Below are positions 17,199 to 26,348 of a stretch of DNA of 64,000 nucleotides, one piece after another (within the stretch, counting starts at the first letter, position 1; each line of letters opens with the position of its first letter). A program made the position numbers and the translations under genes. The notes under the pieces are model-generated. The model did no database searches. It was not told the origin of the DNA and worked only from the letters and a program-made list of their open reading frames with translations. This DNA comes from Lacrimispora sp. 210928-DFI.3.58 (GTDB lineage Bacteria > Bacillota > Clostridia > Lachnospirales > Lachnospiraceae), in assembly GCF_020554865.1 (NCBI RefSeq), contig NZ_JAJCIC010000013.1:46779-110778 (forward strand). Direction: 5' to 3'.

Positions 17199-18308
17199 AT
17201 GATGGAAAACCGGTTGACTGTTTGCAGGGACAATGTTCCAATTTACGATATTGTGCTGGAGACCTCTTTTGAAGGCTTAAAGGAAGAGGTGGATAAGCTG
17301 GCGCTGAAGGAGAGAAGGATCTGTATTGTGACAGATTCCAACGTAGCCCCCCTTTATCTGGAGGAGGTAAAGGCCATCCTTGACACCTGCTGTAAATACG
17401 TTTCTGTATACACCTTCCCGGCAGGAGAGGAGCATAAGAATCTGGACACCGTGCGGGGCCTTTATGAGCATTTGATCCTAGAGCATTTTGACAGGAAGGA
17501 CGTGCTGGCTGCTTTAGGCGGAGGCGTCGTAGGGGATCTCTGCGGCTTCAGCGCCGCCACCTACCTGCGGGGCATTGATTTTATCCAGATCCCTACCACA
17601 CTGTTATCCCAGGTGGATTCCAGCATTGGCGGAAAGACAGGGGTGGATTTTGATGCCTATAAAAACATGGTGGGAGCCTTTCACATGCCAAAGCTGGTTT
17701 ATTCCAACCTGGCAACCCTTCTCACCCTGCGGGAGGAGCAGTTTTCCTCCGGTATGGGAGAGGTCATCAAGCATGGACTGATCAAAAACAAGGCATATTA
17801 TGAGTGGATGAAGGAACACCGTGAAGGCATCCTGGCACGTGATCTGGATCTGTGCCGCACCATGGTATATGAGAGCAATGTGATCAAGAAAAATGTGGTG
17901 GAGCTTGATCCCACAGAGCAGGGAGAGCGGGCTCTTCTCAATTTCGGCCATACTCTGGGCCATGCAGTGGAAAAGCTGAAGGATTTCTCCATGCTCCACG
18001 GCCACTGCGTTGGCATGGGCTGTGTGGCGGCTGCCCGCATTTCCCAGCTTCGCGGAATGATATCAGAGGAAACCGTACAGGATATCAGGGATACCTTTCT
18101 CTCCTTCGGCCTTCCTGTTGCCACAGAGGGCCTTAACTGGCAGGAGGTCCTGCTCACCACAAAGAGTGATAAGAAGATGGATTCCGGCTCCATCAAGTTT
18201 GTGCTCCTAAGAGAGGCTGGAGATGCCTTCGTAGACCGCACCGTATCAGAGGAGGAGATGAAAGCGGGCTTTGACCTTATCACTTTTGGAGGTAAAAAAG
18301 AGGCATGA
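17199..18308 (+). CDS. aroB: 3-dehydroquinate synthase
   Basis: 369 residues; second step of the shikimate pathway, converting DAHP to 3-dehydroquinate with NAD and a divalent metal. GGGVVGDLCGFSAATYLRG and QIPTTLLSQVDSSIGGKTGV are the family's NAD/substrate-binding blocks, and the metal-ligand histidines lie in NFGHTLGHAVE and MLHGHCVGMG. No other aro gene is adjacent. Two ATGs in tandem (17199, 17202) are both possible. The stop overlaps lspA by ATGA. Confidence 0.96.
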   Translation: MMENRLTVCRDNVPIYDIVLETSFEGLKEEVDKLALKERRICIVTDSNVAPLYLEEVKAILDTCCKYVSVYTFPAGEEHKNLDTVRGLYEHLILEHFDRKDVLAALGGGVVGDLCGFSAATYLRGIDFIQIPTTLLSQVDSSIGGKTGVDFDAYKNMVGAFHMPKLVYSNLATLLTLREEQFSSGMGEVIKHGLIKNKAYYEWMKEHREGILARDLDLCRTMVYESNVIKKNVVELDPTEQGERALLNFGHTLGHAVEKLKDFSMLHGHCVGMGCVAAARISQLRGMISEETVQDIRDTFLSFGLPVATEGLNWQEVLLTTKSDKKMDSGSIKFVLLREAGDAFVDRTVSEEEMKAGFDLITFGGKKEA

Positions 18309-18823
18309 GCAGAGAGAAGCGTTCCCTTTTCCTCCGCTTTATCATAGGCTTTGTTATCCTGACAGGCCTGGATCAGTGGACAAAAGGGCTTGTAACTACT
18401 TATCTGAAGGGGAATCCCCCCATCCCGGTTCTTGAAGGGGTATTTGAATTTTATTATTCTGAAAACAGGGGAGCAGCCTTTGGAATGCTCCAGGAGCAGC
18501 AGGTGTTCTTTGCCCTCATTGCCATGATCGTGCTGGGGGCCATTGGCTACATGCTCATCCGTATGCCTGATGACAGGAAATACCGCCCCTTAACTGTCTG
18601 CCTCCTCCTCATAGGCGCAGGGGCAGTGGGCAATATGATCGACCGCTTAAGCCAGAGCTATGTGGTGGATTTCCTCTATTTTAAACTGATCAATTTCCCC
18701 ATCTTTAATGTGGCGGACTGCTATGTGACCATCGGTGCCTTCTGCCTGGTGCTGCTTGTGATGCTGTACTACAAGGATGAGGATATGGCCTGCTTTTCTT
18801 TGAAAAAGAAAAAGGAGGATTAG
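18305..18823 (+). CDS. lspA: Lipoprotein signal peptidase (signal peptidase II)
   Basis: 172 residues, four membrane segments. The aspartic protease dyad is visible in GNMIDRL...VVDFLYF and FNVADCYVTIG. Removes signal peptides from prolipoproteins, of which the window encodes several. Coupled to aroB by a 4-base overlap and followed by the pseudouridine synthase gene, the usual lspA-rluD pairing. Confidence 0.96.
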   Translation: MSREKRSLFLRFIIGFVILTGLDQWTKGLVTTYLKGNPPIPVLEGVFEFYYSENRGAAFGMLQEQQVFFALIAMIVLGAIGYMLIRMPDDRKYRPLTVCLLLIGAGAVGNMIDRLSQSYVVDFLYFKLINFPIFNVADCYVTIGAFCLVLLVMLYYKDEDMACFSLKKKKED

Positions 18824-18829
18824 GTTCTC

Positions 18830-19741
18830 TTGAAACAGGAATTTTATGTTGGCAGCCAAGAGGAAGATGTGCGCATTGATAAGTACCTTTCCCTGGAATG
18901 TGAGGATATCAGCCGTTCTTACATCCAGAAGCTTCTGAAGGCAGGACAGGTCCTTGTAAACGGAAGGCCGGTGAAGGCCAGCTATGTGGTGGAAGAGGAG
19001 GACATGATCTCCCTGGAGGTGCCGGAGGCTATTATGCCGGAGATCGTGGCAGAGCCCATGGACCTGGATATTCTCTATGAGGATGAGGACGTGCTGCTGA
19101 TCAATAAGCCGAAGGGGATGGTAGTCCATCCCGCAGCCGGGCATTACACCGGCACTCTGGTCAATGGCCTTATGTACCACTGCAGGGACCAGCTCTCCGG
19201 CATCAACGGCGTGATGCGTCCCGGCATTGTCCACCGGATCGATATGGACACTACCGGGGTTATTATTGCGTGCAAAAATGACATGGCCCATAACTCCATT
19301 GCTGCCCAGCTGAAGGAGCATTCCATGACAAGGCGGTATGAGGCCATTGTCCACGGCGTTTTAAAGGAGGACGAGGGGACCATCGATGCCCCCATTGGAC
19401 GCCATCCTGTGGAGCGGAAAAAGATGAGCATCAACTATAACAGGGGAAGAAACGCAGTGACCCACTACCGGGTGCTGAAGCGCTTAAAGCAGTATACTCA
19501 TGTGGAATGCCGCCTGGAGACAGGACGCACCCACCAGATACGCGTTCATATGGCAAGCATCCATCATCCCCTTTTAGGCGATGCCTTATACGGCCCCGCT
19601 AAATGCCCGGTTTCCGGCCTCCAGGGCCAGACCCTCCATGCAGGCATTCTGGGCTTCATCCATCCGCGCACCGGAGTTTACATGGAATTCAGGGCGCCTC
19701 TGCCGGATTACTTCTCAAGGCTTTTAGAGATACTGGCTTAA
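18830..19741 (+). CDS. RluD-type ribosomal large-subunit pseudouridine synthase
   Basis: 303 residues: an N-terminal S4 RNA-binding domain and an RluA-family catalytic domain with GIVHRIDMDTTGV (the conserved HRID block with catalytic Asp) and the RTHQIRVHM motif. Isomerises uridines in 23S rRNA; lspA adjacency favours the RluD/YlyB group. Starts at TTG, six bases after the lspA stop, with AAGGAGG well placed. Confidence 0.93.
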   Translation: MKQEFYVGSQEEDVRIDKYLSLECEDISRSYIQKLLKAGQVLVNGRPVKASYVVEEEDMISLEVPEAIMPEIVAEPMDLDILYEDEDVLLINKPKGMVVHPAAGHYTGTLVNGLMYHCRDQLSGINGVMRPGIVHRIDMDTTGVIIACKNDMAHNSIAAQLKEHSMTRRYEAIVHGVLKEDEGTIDAPIGRHPVERKKMSINYNRGRNAVTHYRVLKRLKQYTHVECRLETGRTHQIRVHMASIHHPLLGDALYGPAKCPVSGLQGQTLHAGILGFIHPRTGVYMEFRAPLPDYFSRLLEILA

Positions 19742-19929
19742 GGTGCATCCCAACAGCAATAGACATACATTTCATGATAAGTTGTCATTATTGTATAAAA
19801 GGATTTCTGTATTTCGCATTTTTTTGTACATTTCTATATACTTTTCTGAAACTTTGAGTTATAATATCCATATAGATGGACGATAACTCCCATCGACTAC
19901 AACAGGTTCAGCAGAAAGGGGTATGGAAT

Positions 19930-20571
19930 ATGACAGATAATCTTGTTATTACAATCGGAAGACAGTGCGGCAGCGGCGGTAAGCTGATCGGTGAAATGCT
20001 GGCTGAGAAGATGAATGTAAAATGCTATGATAAAGAACTGCTTTCACTGGCAGCAAAGCACAGCGGCCTCTGTGAGGAGCTGTTTGAAAAGCACGACGAG
20101 CGTCCTACCAGCAGCTTTTTGTATTCACTGGTGATGGATTCTTATTCCATGGGTTATACCACATCGGGATATTCCGATATGCCTATCAACCATAAGATCT
20201 TCCTTGCACAGTTTGACACCATCAAGAAGCTGGCAGACGAAGCTCCCTGTGTTATTGTAGGGCGCTGCGCAGATTATGCGCTGGAGGATTATCCCCATGT
20301 GGTCAGTGTTTTTATCACGGGAAATGACAGGGATAAGATGGACCGCTTAAAGGAGCTCTACCATGTAGATGAGTCCAAAGCAAAGGATATCATGATAAAG
20401 ACAGACAAACAGAGAGCCAGCTATTATAACTACTATTCCAATAAAAAATGGGGCGATCCCAGAAGCTATGACCTCTGCATCAACAGCAGCACCGTTGGCC
20501 CGGAGGGCGCAGTTGAGGTGATCATGAATTTTGCAAGGACAAAGCAGGAGTGGATGAAGAAGAAAAAATAA
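19930..20571 (+). CDS. Cytidylate kinase-like family protein
   Basis: 213 residues of the Cytidylate_kin2 family: a glycine-rich ITIGRQCGSGGKLIGEMLAEK nucleotide-binding loop near the start and VIVGRCADYALEDY. The role is unclear; the family is distinct from Cmk of the main nucleotide pathway. An upstream in-frame ATG at 19876 lacks a ribosome binding site; AAAGGGG precedes the chosen ATG. A TATAAT element at 19860 may be its -10, but no convincing -35 was found. Confidence 0.8.
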   Translation: MTDNLVITIGRQCGSGGKLIGEMLAEKMNVKCYDKELLSLAAKHSGLCEELFEKHDERPTSSFLYSLVMDSYSMGYTTSGYSDMPINHKIFLAQFDTIKKLADEAPCVIVGRCADYALEDYPHVVSVFITGNDRDKMDRLKELYHVDESKAKDIMIKTDKQRASYYNYYSNKKWGDPRSYDLCINSSTVGPEGAVEVIMNFARTKQEWMKKKK

Positions 20572-20595
20572 GGTGCCTGTTCCGGCATAATGAAG

Positions 20596-20643
20596 AAAAA
20601 TCGGATTTGATATCAGCTGATGATATCTGATCCGATTTTTTTG
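20596..20643 (+). terminator. Rho-independent terminator
   Basis: A long stem (AATCGGAT with ATCCGATT outside, GATATCA with TGATATC inside) is followed by TTTTTTT. The tail reads GTTGCATAGGAAAC, the same post-terminator motif as at two other sites. Confidence 0.9.
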
Positions 20644-20691
20644 TTGCATAGGAAACTCTTCCGGAGTCCGAAGGAGCGGCTGGATATTAGT

Positions 20692-20762
20692 CAAACGTTT
20701 GCGTAAAATTCCCACAGTATTTGCGCAAAAATCATTGACGGAACCAAGGAGTTTGCTATAAT
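20692..20762 (+). promoter_or_regulatory. Promoter with two LacI-type palindromic operators
   Basis: CAAACGTTTG (20692-20701) and TTTGCGCAAA (20720-20729) are perfect 10-base palindromes with the central CG/GC step typical of LacI-family operators. They lie just upstream of TTGACG (20735-20740) and TATAAT (20757-20762), spaced 16 bases. The adjacent LacI-family gene is the obvious candidate regulator. Placement upstream of -35 could mean activation or looping rather than simple occlusion. Confidence 0.75.
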
Positions 20763-20823
20763 CATTACAAGAAAAAGGAACTATTTTCAATTAAAATTGT
20801 GCATTAAGACAGGAGGACGCAGG

Positions 20824-22311
20824 ATGAAGCATTTTGAATTTGAGTATGGCGCAGGCACAATGGGGGCCGATCTGCCGGATAATACAGACGAATTTATTCC
20901 GGGAGTGACTGTTCCGGATCCGCCGTACATACCGGAGGAACAGCTGGAAGCGGCATACCGCGAGAGTCTGGATCATCCCATAGGAATGCCGACGGTAAAG
21001 GAACTGGTACAGAAGGGGAGCAGAGTCGTGTTTATCGTGCCGGACCGTGTAAAGGGCGGCGAACAGCCTACGAGCCACCGCAAATTATCGATCAAATACA
21101 TTCTCCAGGATCTCTACAGCGCCGGCGTGGAGAAAAAGGATATTCTCTTCATCATTTCCAACGGCCTTCATCCCCGCAGCACGGACAAGGATGCAAGGGC
21201 CCTGTTTGGCCCGGAGCTGTACAATGAATTTTGGCATAGCGGTCAGATCATCAGCCATGATTCCGAGGATCATGAGCATATGGTGGATCTGGGGCTTACG
21301 GACAGGGGTGATCCTGTTTTTATGAGTAAATATGTATTTGAGGCTGATCTGCCGATCCTCATCGGCCATGTCCAGGGCAATCCCTACGGCGGCTATTCCG
21401 GCGGCTATAAGCACAGCGCAACGGGAATCACTAACTGGAAGTCCATTGCAAGCCATCATGTTCCGGCTGTCATGCACCGGGATGACTTCACGCCTGTAAA
21501 CAACAGCAGCCTGATGAGAAACAAGTTTGATGAGATATCCATGAAGATGGAGGAGAAGATGGGACATCCCTTCTTCTGCTGCGATGCGGTTCTTGACACT
21601 AAGAGCCGCCAGATCGCAATCTTTTCCGGCTACGCCAGGGAAATGATGCCCCTGTCCTGGAAAATCGCAGATAAGAGGACTTACGTACACTGGGCAGAGA
21701 AGAAATACGATGTCCTTGTGTTCGGTATGCCGCAGAAGTTTCATTACGGAGACGGCATGGGAACAAATCCCATTATGATGATGCAGGCCCTTTCCGCCCA
21801 GGTGCTGAGATTTAAGCGTGTAATGAGCGACCGCTGCGTGATCATATGCTCCAGCCTCTGCAACGGCTTTTTCAATGACAGCAGGTGGCCTTACCTGCGG
21901 GAATGCTATGAGTGGTTCCAGCACGATGAGATGAATGAGCTTCCTGATATGAACCGCCTGGGAGAGTATTTCGGCACAAACGAGGAATACATACGCAAGT
22001 ACCGGTTTGCCAACGCCTTCCATCCCTTCCACGGCTTTTCCATGATGAGCTGCGGCCATATTGCGGAGATGAATACCAGCGCCATTTATATCGTAGGAGC
22101 AAAGGACCCCGGCTATGCGAGAGGAATGGGCCTCAAGACACGGGCGACCTTTGAGGAGGCCCTTGAGGACGCAAAGAAGAAATATGTGGGCAATGAGCCA
22201 AATATCCTTGCCCTTCCTCTCACCTTCAAGGTGGCAGCTGTACATCTGGGCATGAAGGACCCCTCACGGGACGGCATGGATGCTTACGGCCATCACACCT
22301 GCTGTTCATAG
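20824..22311 (+). CDS. LarA-family (lactate racemase-like, DUF2088) enzyme
   Basis: 495 residues of the LarA fold. IISNGLHPRST matches the NGxH strand (His108 of lactate racemase) and GGYSGGYKHSATGI the lysine loop that carries the nickel-pincer cofactor. ASHH corresponds to the later catalytic His. At the usual His174 position an Asn (GNPYGG) is found, so the substrate or chemistry probably differs from lactate. No larB/C/E cofactor genes are in the window. The ATG follows AGGAGGACGCAGG. Its end overlaps the LacI gene tail-to-tail by 19 bases. Confidence 0.75.
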   Translation: MKHFEFEYGAGTMGADLPDNTDEFIPGVTVPDPPYIPEEQLEAAYRESLDHPIGMPTVKELVQKGSRVVFIVPDRVKGGEQPTSHRKLSIKYILQDLYSAGVEKKDILFIISNGLHPRSTDKDARALFGPELYNEFWHSGQIISHDSEDHEHMVDLGLTDRGDPVFMSKYVFEADLPILIGHVQGNPYGGYSGGYKHSATGITNWKSIASHHVPAVMHRDDFTPVNNSSLMRNKFDEISMKMEEKMGHPFFCCDAVLDTKSRQIAIFSGYAREMMPLSWKIADKRTYVHWAEKKYDVLVFGMPQKFHYGDGMGTNPIMMMQALSAQVLRFKRVMSDRCVIICSSLCNGFFNDSRWPYLRECYEWFQHDEMNELPDMNRLGEYFGTNEEYIRKYRFANAFHPFHGFSMMSCGHIAEMNTSAIYIVGAKDPGYARGMGLKTRATFEEALEDAKKKYVGNEPNILALPLTFKVAAVHLGMKDPSRDGMDAYGHHTCCS

Positions 22312-23336
22312 GCCGGCGGGCGGAATGTCCCGCAGCTCTCGCGGTTAGCGATATAGTAGGGGAGGCTGATCCGCATGGGAAGGGAATGGCCTCCTTCGAT
22401 CCGGTCGATAAGGATTTTGGCGGCCATCTGTCCCATTTCAGCCACCGGAATATGGACGGTGGTAAGCATAGGCGTCAGATACTGGGCCGCATCAATATCG
22501 TCTATGCTGATCAGGGATACATCCGACGGAATGGAGAGGCCGCGCTCCTTCATGGCCCGCATGGCTCCGATAGCAGTGACATCGTTGCTGCAGAAAAATG
22601 CGCTGGCCCCGCAGCCATTTCCGATCAGAGAGGAGGCGCCCAGATAGCCTCCCTCAAAAGAGAGGGGGACATTGGACACAAGCTCCTTTTTTAAGGGAAT
22701 CCCGGCCTTATCTAAGGCTGCACAATAGCCGCGGTACCGGTCCTCACGTTCTGTTTCGCCAATGTAGGCGATCCTGCTGTGTCCCAGCTGGATGAGATGC
22801 TCGACAGCGGAAACAGCTGCCTGATATCCATCGCAGATGATCTGGTCGTATTTTGCATCAAGACTGTTGAGTCCTGTATAAACAATGCATTTGAAGTATT
22901 GCTTGAGAAATTTAAGCAGCTGCTTGTCGCAGCGTCCCAGCACAGCCAGACCGTCCACATGGTTGTCGGAGATCAGGCGGAAGATATTGGAGTAATTGAT
23001 CTCAAATGCGCTGAAGGTGTATTTCATAATATAATTGTAACGGAAGGCCTCCTCCTCAATGCTGCGGGCCAGAGAGCCAAAAAAGCTGTCGGCCTCCCTT
23101 GCGGGGACCCTGGCGAACAGGCATGCAATGGATTTGGAAGGGCTTCCTGCCCCGTAGGAGGAACCCAGCTTCAGCTCACGGGCAGAGCTGTTGGGCGTAT
23201 AGCCGGTACGGCGCACGATCTCCCAGATCCGGTCCTGCACCTCACGGCTGGCCGGACATTTACTGCTTTTATTGATCACACGGGAGACAGTGGAGATGGA
23301 TACTCCGGCCTCTGCCGCGATTTCTTTTAAAGTCAT
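22293..23336 (-). CDS. LacI-family transcriptional regulator
   Basis: 347 residues: an N-terminal LacI helix-turn-helix (MTLKEIAAEAGVSISTVSRV) with hinge, and a periplasmic-binding-like effector domain with HSRIAYIGE and SDVSLISIDDI. Convergent with the LarA-like gene and divergent from the ABC transporter operon, so it could control either. Operators at 20692-20729 favour the LarA-like gene; inverted repeats at 23444-23478 in the divergent spacer may be additional sites. Confidence 0.93.
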   Translation of the reverse strand: MTLKEIAAEAGVSISTVSRVINKSSKCPASREVQDRIWEIVRRTGYTPNSSARELKLGSSYGAGSPSKSIACLFARVPAREADSFFGSLARSIEEEAFRYNYIMKYTFSAFEINYSNIFRLISDNHVDGLAVLGRCDKQLLKFLKQYFKCIVYTGLNSLDAKYDQIICDGYQAAVSAVEHLIQLGHSRIAYIGETEREDRYRGYCAALDKAGIPLKKELVSNVPLSFEGGYLGASSLIGNGCGASAFFCSNDVTAIGAMRAMKERGLSIPSDVSLISIDDIDAAQYLTPMLTTVHIPVAEMGQMAAKILIDRIEGGHSLPMRISLPYYIANRESCGTFRPPAYEQQV

Positions 23337-23443
23337 GAAAAACCTCCATTTTACTCAATCTCTTTTATTTTATAAGAAGAAAAGGGAAAATTCTATGGCA
23401 ATATACACAAATGTTTTCGTGAAAATATGCAAAACCGCCTGTA

Positions 23444-23478
23444 CCGCTTTAAGCGGAAGGTATGATAATATTTCATAC
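23444..23478. promoter_or_regulatory. Inverted repeats in the LacI gene / ABC operon divergent spacer
   Basis: CCGCTTTAAGCGG (23444-23456) and GTATGA-N7-TCATAC (23460-23478) lie side by side in the 225-base spacer. The second overlaps a TATGATAAT -10-like stretch facing the transporter genes, a reasonable position for repression. No other gene is in this gap. Confidence 0.45.
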
Positions 23479-23561
23479 TGTTTTTCATCTGTGGATGGGA
23501 GTAAACTGAAGTCATTCAAAACAAACACGGTATTTGCCGTCAAAGAAGCAGGAGGTTATTT

Positions 23562-24350
23562 ATGGAGACAGGTAAAAAGAGCATGTCCTTTTGGACGAAG
23601 ATCCCTGATAGCGCCTGGATGGTGCTGTCTCTTATTCTGGCCGTTCTGCTGTGGATCTTTATCGCATCCACAGAGGCCGGAGGAGTTGTATTCGCAGAGC
23701 CCTGGGAGGTATTTTCGCAGATGGTGGCGAAAACCTCGGACGGGACCCTGTGGCCCCACATTTATATCAGCCTTTTCCGCGTGATCGCAGGCTTTTCACT
23801 GGGCTTTCTGATATCCATCCCCATCGCCTTCCTGATGGGCTGGTACGCCCCCTTCCGCAATCTGGTCGCCCCATGGGTGCAGTTTGTGCGAAATATCCCG
23901 CCTCTGGCCTACATACCGTTAGTCATCACCGGAGCCGGCGTGGGAGAGAAGGCAAAGGTTATCGTGATCTTCATCGCATCCTTCCTTGTACTGGTAGTCA
24001 CGATCTATCAGGGTGTCTGCAATGTGGACGTGACTCTTATCAAGGCTGCAAGGGTTTTGGGCGCAACGGACAAGGACATTTTCTTTCAGGTAGTGATTCC
24101 GGCCTCCACCCCATTTATCCTGGTAGGCACAAGGCTTGGGCTTTCCGCTTCCCTCACCACGCTGGTGGCAGCAGAGCTTACCGGCGCTTCAAAGGGGCTG
24201 GGCATGATGATCCAGAAGGCTCAGGGCTATTACGATATGGCGACTGTGCTTTTAGGTATCCTTATTATCGGTATTATCGGAATGTTGATGGAGCAGTTGG
24301 TTAAATTCTTAGAAAGGAAGCTGACAGGATGGCAGGAAACAGTACAGTAA
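23562..24350 (+). CDS. ABC transporter permease, sulfonate/nitrate/taurine type
   Basis: 262 residues, about six membrane segments, with the BPD_transp_1 signature around ARVLGATDKDIFFQVVIPAS (EAA loop contacting the ATPase). The group is SsuC/TauC-like importers. Its end overlaps the ATPase gene. The substrate is not determinable from the permease. Confidence 0.88.
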   Translation: METGKKSMSFWTKIPDSAWMVLSLILAVLLWIFIASTEAGGVVFAEPWEVFSQMVAKTSDGTLWPHIYISLFRVIAGFSLGFLISIPIAFLMGWYAPFRNLVAPWVQFVRNIPPLAYIPLVITGAGVGEKAKVIVIFIASFLVLVVTIYQGVCNVDVTLIKAARVLGATDKDIFFQVVIPASTPFILVGTRLGLSASLTTLVAAELTGASKGLGMMIQKAQGYYDMATVLLGILIIGIIGMLMEQLVKFLERKLTGWQETVQ

Positions 24351-25117
24351 AGGTAAGGATCGACAAGGTTGAGAAGGTATACAGCGGACGGAACGGCAAT
24401 ATGATCGCCTTAAACGGAGTCAGCCTTGACATTATGGAAAATGAATTTATCTGTGTGGTAGGACCCTCCGGCTGCGGCAAATCCACCCTGTTGAATATTA
24501 TCGCAGGCCTTTTGGAGCCCTCCTCCGGCGCCGTGTATGTGGACGGCGAGGAAGTAAAGGGGCCTGGGCCGGAGCGCGGCGTTGTATTCCAGCAGTATGC
24601 CCTGTTCCCTTGGCTGACAGTTCTCAAGAATGTGCAGTTCGGATTAAAGCTTAAGGGAATGGGAGAGCAGGAGTCCAGGGAGACGGCCCTGAGGTATCTG
24701 AAGATGGTGGATCTGGAACAGTTTGCCGACTCCTATCCGAAGGAGCTTTCCGGCGGTATGAAGCAGCGCGTGGCCATCGCCAGGGCCTATGCCGTAGACC
24801 CTTCTGTGCTTTTGATGGATGAGCCTTTTGGGGCTCTGGATGCCCAGACAAGGACACAGCTCCAGTCGGAGCTCATCAAAACCTGGCAGGAGCAGAAGAA
24901 GACCTGCTTTTTCATCACCCACGATGTGGAGGAGGCTGTCATCCTTGCCACCAAAGTGATTATCATGAGCGCCCGGCCTGGACGTATCAAGAAAATCGTA
25001 GATATCAATCTTCCCTATCCCCGGACCCAGGAGATGAAGATGGAGCTTCCCTTCCTGGATTTAAAGAGCTACATCTGGGGCGAGGTATACCAGGAGTATC
25101 TGGAGGTAAGAAAGTAG
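24329..25117 (+). CDS. ABC transporter ATP-binding protein, SsuB/TauB type
   Basis: 262 residues with Walker A GPSGCGKST, the Q-loop VVFQQYALFPW, signature ELSGGMKQR, Walker B VLLMDEPFGALD and the H-loop TH in FFITHDVEEA. Overlaps the permease gene by 22 bases and precedes the binding-protein gene, forming a complete importer. Confidence 0.93.
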   Translation: MAGNSTVKVRIDKVEKVYSGRNGNMIALNGVSLDIMENEFICVVGPSGCGKSTLLNIIAGLLEPSSGAVYVDGEEVKGPGPERGVVFQQYALFPWLTVLKNVQFGLKLKGMGEQESRETALRYLKMVDLEQFADSYPKELSGGMKQRVAIARAYAVDPSVLLMDEPFGALDAQTRTQLQSELIKTWQEQKKTCFFITHDVEEAVILATKVIIMSARPGRIKKIVDINLPYPRTQEMKMELPFLDLKSYIWGEVYQEYLEVRK

Positions 25118-25165
25118 GCCGTATATATGGAAAATTATCCCGTTTAACCGGGTAAAAGGAGGATT

Positions 25166-26266
25166 ATGATGAAAAAGAGAGTAAGCGTGTTATTCGCTGC
25201 AGCAATGGCAGCAGTTTTACTGGCAGGCTGTGCAGGAAAACCGGCAGAGACAGCGGCTGTTTCCACAGCAGCGGCCCCGGAGGCAAAACAGGAAAGCTCT
25301 GAGGCTTCTGCTGAGACAGAGGCCAGAGCACAGGAAACCTTTGAACCGGCAGCACTGCGCGTTGCCTACATGCCCAATATGGGAAGCGCGTCCCTGGCAG
25401 TGACAGCAAGGGACAAGGGCTTCTTTGAGGAGATGGGACTGACCGTAGAGCTTGTTGAGTTCCAGGGAGGTCCGGCTGAGATCGCTGCCATGGCTTCCGG
25501 TGATATTGATATTTCCCAGATCGGCCACGGCGCCCATGCACTGTGCGCCGAAGGCGAGGCTCTGATCTTCCAGATCGACTGCACCAGCCTTGCGGATGCG
25601 GTGATCGGAAATGCGGATAAGGGCGTACATTCCATTGCCGATCTGAGGGGAAAGAAGGTGGCCGCCACCAGCGGTACCTCCGCGGAGATCATTTTGAAGC
25701 TGGCCCTGCAGTCCGAGGGCATTTCTCCGGATGAGCTTGAGATCGTGGAGATGGATGCCAACGGCATTGTGACCGCAATGATCAGCGGCAATGTGGATGC
25801 CTGCGCCTCCTGGTCTCCCGGTACCGTAACAATTGACGAGGCCCTGGGGGACAAGGCCGTATGGCTGGCTACCAATCAGGACTTCATCGATCAGGCCACC
25901 TTCCCCTCCAGCTTCATCACAACAGCGAAGTTCGCAGAGGAGAAGCATGACCTTTTGGTCCGCTTCACACGGGCTCTCCAGAAGGCGGCTGACTACAGAA
26001 GCGCCAATATTGAAGAGGTGGCAGGGCTGGTTGCAAAGCAGTGCGAGGTCAGTGCGGATACCATGCTTTCCTGCGTAGGAGAGGGCAACTGGGATATCAC
26101 CAGTGAGTTTTTAGGCAGGGGCTTAGAGGACGGCACCATCAAGCGCTACTATGAGAACCAGCAGAAGGTGTTCATCGACGGCGGCCGTCTGACCGGTAAG
26201 GTGGATGTGGAAAATTACGTGCTCTTTGACGTTATGAAAGAAGCTTACGAGGCAAACAAATTATAG
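25166..26266 (+). CDS. ABC transporter substrate-binding lipoprotein, SsuA/TauA/NMT1 type
   Basis: 366 residues with a lipoprotein signal (VLLAGC lipobox). A Thr/Ala/Glu-rich linker leads into an NMT1/SsuA-like domain (LRVAYMPNMGSASLAVTARD, VAATSGTSAEIILKLAL). Such proteins usually bind sulfonates, nitrate, bicarbonate or thiamine-like precursors rather than sugars, which is odd given the sugar-phosphate enzymes downstream. Two tandem ATGs (25166 and 25169) follow AGGAGG; either may be used. Confidence 0.88.
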   Translation: MMKKRVSVLFAAAMAAVLLAGCAGKPAETAAVSTAAAPEAKQESSEASAETEARAQETFEPAALRVAYMPNMGSASLAVTARDKGFFEEMGLTVELVEFQGGPAEIAAMASGDIDISQIGHGAHALCAEGEALIFQIDCTSLADAVIGNADKGVHSIADLRGKKVAATSGTSAEIILKLALQSEGISPDELEIVEMDANGIVTAMISGNVDACASWSPGTVTIDEALGDKAVWLATNQDFIDQATFPSSFITTAKFAEEKHDLLVRFTRALQKAADYRSANIEEVAGLVAKQCEVSADTMLSCVGEGNWDITSEFLGRGLEDGTIKRYYENQQKVFIDGGRLTGKVDVENYVLFDVMKEAYEANKL

Positions 26267-26291
26267 ATCCATAAGCAGCCAGGGCCACAAG

Positions 26292-26330
26292 AAAAGGGCA
26301 GGGATCAAAAGCTGATCCCGCCTTTTCCTT
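26292..26330 (+). terminator. Terminator/attenuator between the binding protein and the sensor kinase
   Basis: AAAAGGGCAGGGATC and GATCCCGCCTTTT form a strong stem with an AAAAGCT-like loop, ending in TTTTCCTT. It probably reduces read-through from the highly expressed transporter genes into the regulatory and enzyme genes. Confidence 0.75.
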
Positions 26331-26348
26331 ATCGCACAGGAGAGGATT

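Noticed and set aside
21085..22245. Long open frame (386 codons) on the minus strand inside the LarA-like gene
   Set aside because: Exact antisense of a well-supported gene; no ribosome binding site and no recognisable domain, a product of codon bias.
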